This document shows positions 1 to 8,315 of a stretch of 64,000 nucleotides of DNA, in pieces (the first letter of the stretch is position 1; each line of letters starts with the position of its first letter). The DNA is taken from assembly GCF_000428845.1 (NCBI RefSeq), contig NZ_AUAS01000013.1, positions 124,001 to 188,000 of the forward strand, read 5' to 3'. The stretch comes from Dyadobacter alkalitolerans DSM 23607. GTDB lineage: Bacteria; Bacteroidota; Bacteroidia; Cytophagales; Spirosomataceae. The notes under the pieces are model-generated. The model searched no databases, was not told the DNA's origin, and saw only the letters and a list, made by a program, of their open reading frames with translations. Position numbers and translations under genes: made by a program.

Positions 1-246
1 GACACCAACCTGATGTTCTTTAAAAAGCATTCGCTGACTTTTTGTTCTGTGAATGTTCAGGTCCTGCGTAATGACTACTGCACCTTCCGCACCGATTTTA
101 GGCAACCCTTCCTCGTCCAAAGCGCCTCTGCCAAAGACACTTATAATGGAAACAACCTCAAAGTCGGAACCAAGCGGTTTTTCTAAAATATCCAATGCTG
201 ATGCGATGTGTGGGGAGATGTTTTCGTCTATATAAATCCTGGTCAT
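1..246 (-). CDS. PIN-like (DUF5615-type) putative toxin, partial at left edge
   Basis: The 82 visible residues start MTRIYIDENISPHIASAL and run off the left end of the window. The early Asp-Glu-Asn (IYIDENIS) and a later Asp in VVITQDLN match the acidic positions of PIN-like DUF5615 proteins, thought to be RNases of toxin-antitoxin modules. The ATG overlaps the stop of the upstream DUF433 gene (ATGA, 243-246), so the two genes are translationally coupled in antitoxin-first order. The C-terminal part is missing, so the full set of catalytic acids cannot be checked. Family assignment rests on motif and context; toxicity is inference. Confidence 0.7.
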   Translation of the reverse strand, partial: MTRIYIDENISPHIASALDILEKPLGSDFEVVSIISVFGRGALDEEGLPKIGAEGAVVITQDLNIHRTKSQRMLFKEHQVGV

Positions 247-917
247 GCCGCATGCTGATGATAGGAAATCGCATCTTTCACCTGGGCCTGTGTCAAGTCA
301 TTAAGTCGTTGGATCACTTCAACTGGCTCGCCACCGCGGAATAAGTTGAAAACACTTTCGGAAAGAATATTGGTAGTGCCAATCACAGGCCGCCCAAACT
401 GCCTTTTCGGATCAATTACAATGCTATGGTCTTTTCCTAGCGGAAAAAATCGCTCAGCAAGGTCATTCTTGTTGAAATCTATTTTCTTGCAAAAAGGCTC
501 AAAAACCTCCTTAATAGTTATCTGTAAAGTCTCGTCAGCCTTGATTATTTCACCGACTTTACCCGTAAACAATACATGACGGCCGTCGGTAAATATATTA
601 GACTTCGCAAATGGGTATTGCGTTTCAAATGTTTCGCTAAGCACATTGTGAGCCTTAATGATCTTTTGCGTAGTCACACCTTCCTGCCTAAGCTGGTAAA
701 ATGCGAAGAACTCAATCAATGTATAGAAGTTCGTCACTAATTCACTTCCCGAACCGCTGGAAAATGGTTGTTGATGATGCTCTGCAAATCGATTGTTCCA
801 ATATTCTTTAAGCCACCTTCTGACCTTCGGCTGAGGCAGGTTCAATATGGAGGAAATATCAGGAACGGTGTAAAGACCAGTTCCTAACCCAAATGTGGTT
901 TGATTTTCGTAGGTCAT
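243..917 (-). CDS. DUF433-domain putative antitoxin with N-terminal MerR-like helix
   Basis: A 224-residue protein. The N-terminus (about residues 15-45, YTVPDISSILNLP then KVRRWLKEY) looks like a MerR-type DNA-binding helix-turn-helix. The C-terminal 65 residues (SIVIDPKRQFGRPVIGTT, then LTQAQVKDAISYH) fit DUF433. DUF433 proteins are commonly encoded just before PIN-like DUF5615 proteins, and that is the arrangement here, with a 4-bp overlap. The likely role is antitoxin and autoregulator of the pair. Nothing in the sequence tests neutralising activity. No strong promoter is visible in the 101 bp between this gene and the TonB receptor stop. Confidence 0.8.
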   Translation of the reverse strand: MTYENQTTFGLGTGLYTVPDISSILNLPQPKVRRWLKEYWNNRFAEHHQQPFSSGSGSELVTNFYTLIEFFAFYQLRQEGVTTQKIIKAHNVLSETFETQYPFAKSNIFTDGRHVLFTGKVGEIIKADETLQITIKEVFEPFCKKIDFNKNDLAERFFPLGKDHSIVIDPKRQFGRPVIGTTNILSESVFNLFRGGEPVEVIQRLNDLTQAQVKDAISYHQHAA

Positions 918-1018
918 TTTTTAAGAAATAGTGTGAAAATTGGTCTAAGTAATATCCAAACTTAAATCAATTTATAGACAATCCACGACTTGCGCGCACA
1001 GACTTTTCAAGCGGCATA

Positions 1019-3469
1019 TCAAAACCTAAAATTCACCCCAACCAGAAAATTCCTGCCGGCTTGCGGGAAGTAGAAATTCTCCTGCGTTAATGCGCCGCCT
1101 GCGAAATATCCGTACGTATATCCGTTGGATTCGTATTTTTCTTCCAGCACATTGTTGACGAGCAGGTTGAAGGAAATTTCGCGCGCCCAGCTTGGCCGGA
1201 TGGTCCAGGAAAGGCGCAGGTCGTTGGTGAAATAGGCGTCGAGTTTGCGGGTTTCGGACGAAGTGTTGTCGAGATATTGCTTGCTAACATATTTGCTTAG
1301 CAATGCTAGTTCCAGGTCTTTCCTGATAATGTAAGTTAGCTGGCTTCCGGCGATGGCGTTGGGCGAGAAAGAAATGTCGGATTTTCCGTGGTTGATTATG
1401 TTGTAATCGCCGGTGTCGTAATTAATGACATACTCGGTGAAATTATTGATCTTGTTTTGGCTGAACGTTGCGTTTACATTCCATTTTAAGGCTTTGCTCA
1501 ATGCAATGGCGCCTTCCAGCTCAATGCCCATGCGGTAACTTTTTGGCACATTTACTCGGATAGCGTTGCCCACGTCATTGATCTGGCCGGTTAATACGAG
1601 TTGATTTTTATAAGCCATCAAATAATAGTTCGCCGAGAAAGCCCAGATGCCGCGCTGCGTTTTGAAACCTGCTTCCACATTCTGCAGCTGTTCACTTTTT
1701 GGAAACAAACCAGCCGTCGATGAAGCAAAATCGTCCCGGTTAGGCTCGCGGTTTCCAACACTATAAGATGCATAAACCGAGCTTTGATCCGCCAATTGAT
1801 AGGTTAAGCCTGCTTTTGGATTAAAAAAAGAATAGGCCTCGTCCGTTGCCAGGGCGATCTGATCATTGTCCGTGCCCTTAATGTTGTGACTCACATTTCT
1901 GAACTGTAAATCGGCGAATGCATTGAGTTTGGGCGTCAGTTGATAGTAAACTTTTCCGTAAATGTTGAAATCCTTCTTAATGCCTTTGCTGTAATAATAT
2001 TGATGGTCGTTTTCAATGTTCCCGGAATTCCGCGCCCAGACGATGCGTCCGTAGTGGTCGCCGTCGTAATAGTTGTAGCCGCCTCCAAAGCTGGCAGTCA
2101 GCTTTTTGAAACTATTGTATTCCAATGAAAATGTGGAGCCGTAAAAGTAATTGTCCAGCCAGCGGCGACGGATCAGATCCGTGCTCGTAAGCGTATCCTG
2201 GCCGATAACCACATTGGGCAAATTGTAATTGCTGTAATCGTCGCCCATTCTGGATTGCTCATAATAACCCAAGCCACGAACCAGAAATGCATTGAGGTTA
2301 AAGATCCATTTATCGCTCAGATTATGCGATGAGACGATCTGGTAGTGATCCTGGCGGTAATTATCCACCTCATTCTTATAAGTGTAGGAATTGTAAGTCC
2401 GGTTATCCGAATCGAGCAGGTTCTGCGCATCTTTTTCGCCTAGGCCATTGCGATCAATGTAGCTCAAAACGCCTTCCCGATCGCCGCGTAACTTGGCTTC
2501 CGGCACGCCATTCCAGGATTGGTAAGTCCGCTCATTCCCGGAAAATACATTCACCCGCACAAAGCTCTTTTTACCAAAAAATCCTCCTGACAAATAATAA
2601 GAATGCAATTCCGAAGAAGCCCGGTCCACATAACCATCCGACGACACCCGCGATAGTCTTGCATCAAAGGTGAATTTATCCTTAATCAGCCCGGAACCGA
2701 CTTTCAATGTGTTTTTGAATGTATTGAATGAGCCGTAAGAATTGTTCAGCTCCGCATAAGCTTCCTCGCGAAATGCATTTGTATTAATGTTCACCGAAGC
2801 CCCGAAAGCCCCAGCGCCATTGGTAGAAGTGCCCACGCCACGCTGGATTTGAATGCTGCTTACCGACGAAGCAAAATCCGGCATATTAACCCAAAAAACA
2901 CCCTGGCTTTCCGCATCATTGTAAGGAATTCCGTTCACCGTCACATTAATGCGCGTCGCATCCGAGCCGCGTATGCGGATGCCCGAGTAACCGATGCCCG
3001 CACCCGCATCACTTGTGCTCACGAGCGAAGGCGTGAAGTTGAGCAAGACGGGTAAATCTTGTCCAAGGTTTTGTTTATCAATGGCTTCGGCAGAAACCGT
3101 GCTGTATGCCATGGCCGATTTGTCGTTGGCGCGGGTGGCGTTAACGATCACTTCATCCGCTTGGAATGTGCTTTTGGAAAGCTTTATTTCTAATTGGTTT
3201 TCGGAGGAAAGAGGAAGTTTTTGAGTCTGGTAACCGATATAGGAAATTTCGAGGATGGCAATGTTCTCTGCAATGTTCTTTAAGCTGAAATTTCCTGAAC
3301 CATCGGTCTGCGTGCCGCGGATTTCGCCTGCCTTGATGGTTGCGCCGGGCAGTGGTTTTCCATCTTCCGTATCGGTAACGCGGCCCGAAATGGAGCGTTG
3401 CGCGAACGCAGAACAAAATGATAAAATGCTGATTATGAATATAAACAGATAGGTAGTAACGTTTCGCAT
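1019..3469 (-). CDS. TonB-dependent outer-membrane receptor under TPP riboswitch control (probable thiamine uptake)
   Basis: An 816-residue protein from the ATG at 3469. An in-frame upstream ATG at 3502 is unlikely because the next residues form a clean signal peptide only from MRNVTTYLF, ending near FCSAFA. Domains in order: signal peptide (1-23), carboxypeptidase-like regulatory domain (about 25-105, [19 protein letters not shown]), plug (about 125-235, [19 protein letters not shown]), 22-strand-type barrel and a terminal Phe (VGVNFRF). It should import a ligand using ExbB/ExbD/TonB energy. A TPP riboswitch with its own promoter sits directly upstream, so the ligand is inferred to be thiamine or a derivative. 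Known Bacteroides OMPthi proteins offer a precedent. No thi or pnuT gene lies in the window. Confidence 0.9.
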   Translation of the reverse strand: MRNVTTYLFIFIISILSFCSAFAQRSISGRVTDTEDGKPLPGATIKAGEIRGTQTDGSGNFSLKNIAENIAILEISYIGYQTQKLPLSSENQLEIKLSKSTFQADEVIVNATRANDKSAMAYSTVSAEAIDKQNLGQDLPVLLNFTPSLVSTSDAGAGIGYSGIRIRGSDATRINVTVNGIPYNDAESQGVFWVNMPDFASSVSSIQIQRGVGTSTNGAGAFGASVNINTNAFREEAYAELNNSYGSFNTFKNTLKVGSGLIKDKFTFDARLSRVSSDGYVDRASSELHSYYLSGGFFGKKSFVRVNVFSGNERTYQSWNGVPEAKLRGDREGVLSYIDRNGLGEKDAQNLLDSDNRTYNSYTYKNEVDNYRQDHYQIVSSHNLSDKWIFNLNAFLVRGLGYYEQSRMGDDYSNYNLPNVVIGQDTLTSTDLIRRRWLDNYFYGSTFSLEYNSFKKLTASFGGGYNYYDGDHYGRIVWARNSGNIENDHQYYYSKGIKKDFNIYGKVYYQLTPKLNAFADLQFRNVSHNIKGTDNDQIALATDEAYSFFNPKAGLTYQLADQSSVYASYSVGNREPNRDDFASSTAGLFPKSEQLQNVEAGFKTQRGIWAFSANYYLMAYKNQLVLTGQINDVGNAIRVNVPKSYRMGIELEGAIALSKALKWNVNATFSQNKINNFTEYVINYDTGDYNIINHGKSDISFSPNAIAGSQLTYIIRKDLELALLSKYVSKQYLDNTSSETRKLDAYFTNDLRLSWTIRPSWAREISFNLLVNNVLEEKYESNGYTYGYFAGGALTQENFYFPQAGRNFLVGVNFRF

Positions 3470-3521
3470 TGCGATTTTTGGGTTACAACAGGCAGGGGCC
3501 ACCTATCAAATGGTTGCTTTT

Positions 3522-3598
3522 TCTCTCCCTACGCCGGCATTACCCGGATCAGGTTCATGGGTTTGATCTCAGCCCGTTCGGTAGGGCACCCCTTGAGA
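3522..3598 (-). promoter_or_regulatory. TPP (thiamine pyrophosphate) riboswitch
   Basis: On the minus strand the THI-box core is present in order: GGGGTGCC (3592-3585), GGGCTGAGA around 3575-3567, GAACCTGATC (3556-3547), then GGGTAATGCCGGCG ending in AGGGAGA. The closing P1 helix can pair TCTC (3598-3595) with GAGA (3525-3522). It lies 52 nt before the receptor ATG. No U-run terminator follows, so control of translation initiation is more likely than transcription attenuation (inference). Confidence 0.96.
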
Positions 3599-3606
3599 TT
3601 ATCCCG

Positions 3607-3636
3607 CAAAGCTACGCCACAGCGACGAAATTTCAA
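3607..3636 (-). promoter_or_regulatory. Bacteroidota-type promoter for the riboswitch and TonB receptor
   Basis: Minus strand: TTG at 3636-3634, a 19-nt spacer, then TAGCTTTG at 3614-3607, an exact match to TAnnTTTG. The predicted transcription start is near 3600, two or so bases before the first base of the riboswitch P1 helix, which supports both calls. Confidence 0.75.
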
Positions 3637-3684
3637 GCTTTTCCTTATTTTTACATAACATATAAAACCAACCTGACTTCAAGA

Positions 3685-4938
3685 ATGACGAGCTATACAG
3701 ACACAATTGAATTGAATGCTTCGCGGGCGGCGATGGAACTGGAATATCGCTATGGGGCGCATAATTATAAGCCGATGCCCGTCGTGCTGGAACGCGGGCT
3801 GGGTGTGCATGTGTGGGATGTGGAAGGGAAGCAATATCTGGATTTTTTGTCTGCTTATAGTGCTGTAAGTCAGGGACATTGTCATCCGAAAATTGTAGAG
3901 GCGATGATCGCGCAGGCGCAGAAGCTGACGCTTACTTCGCGGGCTTTTTATAATGATAAGCTGGGTGAATGTGAAAAGTTTCTTTGCGAATATTTTGGGT
4001 TTGATAAAGCATTAATGATGAATTCCGGCGTGGAAGGCGGGGAAACGGCTTTGAAGCTGACGCGAAAATGGGCTTATAAAGTAAAAGGAATTGAACCCAA
4101 TAAGGCCAAAACGATTTACGCTTCGGGCAATTTCTGGGGAAGAACATTGGCTGCGATTTCTGCTTCCACGGATCCTTCGAGCACGAATGATTACGGGCCG
4201 TTTTTGCCAGGTTTTGAAATAATCCCTTTTGATGATCTGGAAGCATTGGAAAATGCATTTAAATCCGATCCGAACATTGCGGGTTTTATGGTCGAGCCGA
4301 TCCAGGGCGAGGCTGGCGTCGTAGTTCCTCAGGAGGGTTATCTCAAAGGCGTCCGGGACCTCTGTACCAAATACAATGTGCTTTTCATCGCCGACGAAGT
4401 GCAAACAGGCATCGGGCGAACAGGGAAACGCCTTGCCTGCGATTGGGAAGGCGTGAAGCCGGACATTCTGGTGCTTGGAAAAGCGCTTTCCGGGGGCGTA
4501 ATGCCCGTTTCGGCAGCGTTGGCGGATGATGAAGTGATGCTCACAATTGGGCCGGGCGAGCACGGTTCGACATATGGCGGAAATCCTCTGGCTTGTGCGG
4601 TCACAGTGGCGGCTTTGCAGGTTGTTATTGACGAAAATCTGGCAGATAATGCTGAGAAAATGGGCCAGCTTTTCAGAAACAGAATAATGGATTTGCAAAA
4701 GCAATGTTCTCTGATTGAAGTCGTTAGAGGAAAGGGTCTTTTGAATGCGATCGTGATCAATGATACGGAAGACAGCCACACGGCCATGGATCTTTGTTAC
4801 AAAATGATGGAAAAAGGGTTGCTCTGTAAGCCCACGCATGGCAACAAAATCCGCTTTGCACCGCCTTTGGTTATCAACGAAGAACAAATGAATGAGGCTT
4901 GTGACATTATAGAGCAGGTATTTTTAGAAAATGCGTAG
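3685..4938 (+). CDS. rocD: Ornithine--oxo-acid aminotransferase
   Basis: A 417-residue class-III PLP aminotransferase that converts ornithine and 2-oxoglutarate to glutamate semialdehyde and glutamate. The PLP lysine is K266 in LGKALSGG, preceded by the cofactor Asp motif [15 protein letters not shown]; the N-terminal [17 protein letters not shown] and [12 protein letters not shown] are typical of RocD. The start [11 protein letters not shown] gives the usual family length. The reading frame is open upstream to 3469 but crosses the oppositely oriented riboswitch and promoter, so that extension is rejected. The next gene begins 6 bp after the stop, suggesting co-transcription. Confidence 0.95.
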   Translation: MTSYTDTIELNASRAAMELEYRYGAHNYKPMPVVLERGLGVHVWDVEGKQYLDFLSAYSAVSQGHCHPKIVEAMIAQAQKLTLTSRAFYNDKLGECEKFLCEYFGFDKALMMNSGVEGGETALKLTRKWAYKVKGIEPNKAKTIYASGNFWGRTLAAISASTDPSSTNDYGPFLPGFEIIPFDDLEALENAFKSDPNIAGFMVEPIQGEAGVVVPQEGYLKGVRDLCTKYNVLFIADEVQTGIGRTGKRLACDWEGVKPDILVLGKALSGGVMPVSAALADDEVMLTIGPGEHGSTYGGNPLACAVTVAALQVVIDENLADNAEKMGQLFRNRIMDLQKQCSLIEVVRGKGLLNAIVINDTEDSHTAMDLCYKMMEKGLLCKPTHGNKIRFAPPLVINEEQMNEACDIIEQVFLENA

Positions 4939-4944
4939 CCGTTT

Positions 4945-6336
4945 ATGAAAATAAAACTATTTCTGGCCATCCTGCTGACGAGTGCGGCGGTGCTTTCTTG
5001 CAAAGAAAAAAACATAGATCCCGCGACTGAAACGGAGACGAATCAGTGGATTTATGAAAACATGAAATATTGGTATTACTGGAATGATAACATGACGACC
5101 AAACCAGATTATACCAAAGATCCCGCCTCGTTTTTTGAATCATTGCTTTATAAATACGACGCCACATTGCGGCCCGACGGAGACCGCTTTTCCTGGATTC
5201 AGGAAAGCGCCGAGGAGCTGGAAGCTTCCCTGGGAGGCCAGTCGAAGGCGTCCGGGATGGAATATAAGCTGACTTATTTCCCAACAGGCAGCCAGAATGT
5301 GATCGGCGTGGTGCTTTACGTGCTGCCCGATTCCCCCGCGGCCAAAGCGGGCTTCAAAAGGGGCGATATTTTTAATAGCATTAACGATCAGAAACTTACC
5401 GGCAGCAATTACAGCAAGCTCCTGAATTCACAGGAAAAGCTTACTTATACATTGGCGACGCTCTCAGCCGATGATGTATTGACGGACGGCACAACCAAGC
5501 GTGACGTTACGCCGGTGGTGTTGCAGGAAGATCCTGTTTTCTTTGACACGCTTTACAACATTGGCACAAACCGGATCGGCTATGTGGTTTACCATCAGTT
5601 CATTCCGGAGCCTTACCAAGCCGACAATAAGCAATATGACAAGAAGCTGGATGCTATTTTTACCAAATTCAAAGATGCGAATGTCAATGCGTTGATCGTG
5701 GACTTGCGCTATAACCCGGGCGGTTATGTGAGCTCTGCGACCAATTTTGCGAGTCTTATCGCCAAAGCGACGGCCAGCGATATTTTTTATTACAAAGAAT
5801 ACAACACCGAGGTTACGGAAACGAACATGAAGAAATTCGGTGAAACTTATTTCTATGACAAGTTTGCCAGCAAAAGCCAGAACATTGGTAATCAGCTGAA
5901 TGACGTGGTTTTCCTGGTGTCGTCGCGCTCGGCTTCCGCGAGTGAGTTGTTGATCAATGGCTTGAAACCTTATATGAATGTGACGCTCGTTGGCGGGAAA
6001 ACGGTTGGCAAGAATGTGGGTTCGGTGACGTTGACAGATTCTAAAAAGAAAGTGAAATGGGGCTTGCAGCCTATTGTTTCAAAATCTTTGAATAAGGATA
6101 AAAAGTCGGATTACAGCGTCGGTTTTACGCCGGACATTGCGGCCAGCGAAGGCAACGTGCTTTATCCTTACGGGAATCCCAAAGACCCATTGCTGGGTGA
6201 GGCGCTTTTCAAGATCACCGGAAACCGCATTGTTAGACAAAAAAATGCCCGGACAGTGCAGGAGGAAGAGGATCAGGAGATTATATCGACAATCAGTCGG
6301 AAAGCGGGCGGCAGCAATATGTTCTATGATAAATAG
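4945..6336 (+). CDS. S41 family (C-terminal processing) peptidase, lipoprotein
   Basis: A 463-residue envelope protease. The N-terminus has a lipobox (TSAAVLSC), so it should be lipid-anchored. A PDZ-like segment follows (about 110-150, VIGVVLYVLPDSPAAKAGFK), then the S41 core: LIVDLRYNPGG and the Ser motif SASASE at about residues 329-334, with the Lys-containing VGGKTVGKN about 25 residues later. It likely cleaves envelope proteins near their C-termini; the substrate is unknown. It follows rocD by 6 bp, but the two have no obvious functional link. Confidence 0.92.
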   Translation: MKIKLFLAILLTSAAVLSCKEKNIDPATETETNQWIYENMKYWYYWNDNMTTKPDYTKDPASFFESLLYKYDATLRPDGDRFSWIQESAEELEASLGGQSKASGMEYKLTYFPTGSQNVIGVVLYVLPDSPAAKAGFKRGDIFNSINDQKLTGSNYSKLLNSQEKLTYTLATLSADDVLTDGTTKRDVTPVVLQEDPVFFDTLYNIGTNRIGYVVYHQFIPEPYQADNKQYDKKLDAIFTKFKDANVNALIVDLRYNPGGYVSSATNFASLIAKATASDIFYYKEYNTEVTETNMKKFGETYFYDKFASKSQNIGNQLNDVVFLVSSRSASASELLINGLKPYMNVTLVGGKTVGKNVGSVTLTDSKKKVKWGLQPIVSKSLNKDKKSDYSVGFTPDIAASEGNVLYPYGNPKDPLLGEALFKITGNRIVRQKNARTVQEEEDQEIISTISRKAGGSNMFYDK

Positions 6337-6399
6337 ATATCCGAGGGCACAGTTTTTGTAATTAATGCTGCAAACAAACATTAAACTAAACTGAGCTTT

Positions 6400-6654
6400 A
6401 TGGGAATCATAACATGGATCATCGTCGGCCTCATTGCGGGCGCAATTGCAAAAGCCATTCACCCGGGAAAAGATCCGGGGGGCTTTATCGTTACTATTTT
6501 GATTGGTATCGCGGGTGCAGTCATAGGTGGCTGGATTTCTTCCATGCTGGGCTACGGAACAGTGGATGGTTTCAATATCGGAAGTCTTTTTATAGCGATT
6601 TTAGGAGCGGTAATTTTGCTCTTTATTTATAGAAAGTTTAGCACAAGGTCTTAA
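6400..6654 (+). CDS. GlsB/YeaQ/YmgE family stress-response membrane protein
   Basis: An 84-residue, very hydrophobic protein with three glycine-rich membrane helices (IITWIIVGLIAGAIAK, TILIGIAGAVIGGWI, LFIAILGAVILLFIY) and the family motif HPGKDPGG between the first two. Homologues (transglycosylase-associated proteins) are induced by envelope or general stress; their molecular function is not known. A strong terminator follows at 6674-6716. Confidence 0.9.
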   Translation: MGIITWIIVGLIAGAIAKAIHPGKDPGGFIVTILIGIAGAVIGGWISSMLGYGTVDGFNIGSLFIAILGAVILLFIYRKFSTRS

Positions 6655-6673
6655 CCGGCCTATCGTAAAATGT

Positions 6674-6716
6674 ATGGTGGAGGAACACGGTCAAACTGTT
6701 CTTCCACCATTTTTTA
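6674..6716 (+). terminator. Rho-independent terminator after the GlsB-like gene
   Basis: A 14-bp stem, ATGGTGGAGGAACA (6674-6687) with TGTTCTTCCACCAT (6697-6710), one G-T wobble and a 9-nt loop, is followed by six T. It separates the rocD group from the GH3 gene. Confidence 0.9.
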
Positions 6717-6733
6717 TTGCTATTTTTACAAAT

Positions 6734-6775
6734 TGCAATGCGAATGCAATGCGGATGCAATGCCGATGCAATGCC
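6734..6775 (+). repeat. 11-bp direct tandem repeat upstream of the GH3 gene
   Basis: Four head-to-tail copies with unit TGCAATGCNGA start at 6734, 6745, 6756 and 6767; the last is cut to 9 bases. The array lies between a weak -7-like TATTTTTA (6721-6728) and the GH3 start at 6798, so it should be in the 5' leader. The 11-bp period is close to one DNA helical turn. Confidence 0.85.
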
Positions 6776-6797
6776 AAAGTTCCTAACTGATTAACTC

Positions 6798-8312
6798 ATG
6801 AAGCTGGTTAACGATATGACTGTCTGGTTTTTGAAGCGACGCTTCGAAAGGATCGAGCAGTTTATGAAAAACCCGATTGAAACCCAGGAGCGCATTTTTT
6901 CTGAATTAATTGAAACGGCGCGTTATACGGAATGGGGGAGTAAATACAATTATGGCCAGATCCGGACTGTCAAAGAGTTCCAGGACCAGGTGCCCGTTTC
7001 AACTTACGAAGAAATTTATCCCTATATCGAACGCGTCCTGCGCGGCGAGCCAAATGTGATGTGGCCGTCGCAAATCGACTGGTTCTCAAAGTCTTCCGGG
7101 ACCACCAATGCAAGAAGCAAGTTCCTGCCCGTTTCGCCCGAAGCCTTGGAAGAATGCCATTATGAAGGCGGTAAGGATATGATGACATTGCTCATCAATA
7201 ACCGTCCCGATACGCGGGTTTTTGATGGTAAAGGTTTGTCGATAGGGGGCACATTGCATGCCAATCCATTTGATGACTATACTCAAATCGGCGATGTTTC
7301 GGCGGTTATTATGCAAAATCTGCCTTCCTGGGCAGAGTTTATGCGAACGCCGCCGCTGGATGTTGCCTTAATGGATCATTGGGAAAGCAAATTGGAAAAA
7401 ATGGCTTCCATATGCTCGCAGGAGGATGTAACAAGCATTCTCGGCGTTCCTACATGGACCATTGTTCTACTGGATCAGATCCTGGAACTGACGGGCAAGA
7501 AAAATATGCTTGAAGTGTGGCCTAATTTCGAGGTTTTCGTCCACGGCGCGGTTTCTTTTGAGCCATACAGGGATTTGTTTATGACCAAATATTTCCCTTC
7601 CGACCAGGTTTTATATCTCGAAACTTACAGTGCATCCGAAGGTTTCTTTGCCATTCAGGACGACATAAATCGCGTTGGAGAAATGCTGTTAATGCTTGAT
7701 TATGGCATTTTTTACGAGTTTGTGCCGGTGGAAGAAGTCGGTAAGCCGCATCCGAAGGCGTTGCTTTTGGATGAGGTTGAGATTGGTAAAAATTACGCGC
7801 TGGTCATTTCTACAAATGCCGGCTTATGGCGCTATCTAATTGGGGACACGGTTAAATTTACTTCAACTTATCCTTTCAGGTTGAAAGTAAGTGGCCGGAC
7901 GAAACATTTTATCAATGCATTTGGTGAGGAAGTGATTGTGGAAAATGCGGACTATGCAGTGAAAATAGCAACCCAAAAAACCGATTCGCTGGTGGCGAAT
8001 TACACAGCCGGGCCCGTTTACATGGGCGACGGCTCGCGCGGAAGGCACGAGTGGATCATCGAATTTACAAAAGAGCCCGACGACCGCGAATATTTCATCG
8101 CCTTGCTCGACGAAGCTTTGCGCGAAGTCAATTCAGATTACGACGCCAAGCGTTACAAAGATATGGCGCTGCTGATGCCAAAAGTCCATTTTGTTCCATC
8201 GGGCACATTCTATGCCTGGATGGGAAAACTCCACAAGCTGGGCGGACAAAACAAGGTTCCAAGACTAAGCAACAGCCGGGAATATCTGGATGATCTGCTG
8301 GCAAGTTTATAG
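6798..8312 (+). CDS. GH3 family protein (acyl-adenylating superfamily)
   Basis: A 504-residue protein matching the GH3 (auxin-responsive promoter) family: N-terminal ARYTEWGSKYNYGQI, the phosphate loop FSKSSGTTNARSKFLPV (about residues 95-111), LETYSASEGFFAIQ, and the C-terminal GRTKHFINAFGEEV hinge. Plant GH3 enzymes adenylate carboxylic-acid hormones and conjugate them to amino acids. The bacterial branch keeps the ATP-binding motifs but its substrate is unknown. sbcC starts 3 bp after its stop, so the two are probably co-transcribed. Function beyond acyl-acid adenylation or amide synthesis is not claimed. Confidence 0.9.
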   Translation: MKLVNDMTVWFLKRRFERIEQFMKNPIETQERIFSELIETARYTEWGSKYNYGQIRTVKEFQDQVPVSTYEEIYPYIERVLRGEPNVMWPSQIDWFSKSSGTTNARSKFLPVSPEALEECHYEGGKDMMTLLINNRPDTRVFDGKGLSIGGTLHANPFDDYTQIGDVSAVIMQNLPSWAEFMRTPPLDVALMDHWESKLEKMASICSQEDVTSILGVPTWTIVLLDQILELTGKKNMLEVWPNFEVFVHGAVSFEPYRDLFMTKYFPSDQVLYLETYSASEGFFAIQDDINRVGEMLLMLDYGIFYEFVPVEEVGKPHPKALLLDEVEIGKNYALVISTNAGLWRYLIGDTVKFTSTYPFRLKVSGRTKHFINAFGEEVIVENADYAVKIATQKTDSLVANYTAGPVYMGDGSRGRHEWIIEFTKEPDDREYFIALLDEALREVNSDYDAKRYKDMALLMPKVHFVPSGTFYAWMGKLHKLGGQNKVPRLSNSREYLDDLLASL

Positions 8313-8315
8313 CAC

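Noticed and set aside
3469-3684. N-terminal extension of rocD to an ATG at 3469
   Set aside because: It crosses the minus-strand riboswitch and promoter, and the extra residues match nothing in aminotransferases.
4012-4887. 291-residue minus-strand open frame opposite rocD
   Set aside because: Antisense shadow of a clear enzyme gene; His/Arg/Phe-rich composition with no family motif.
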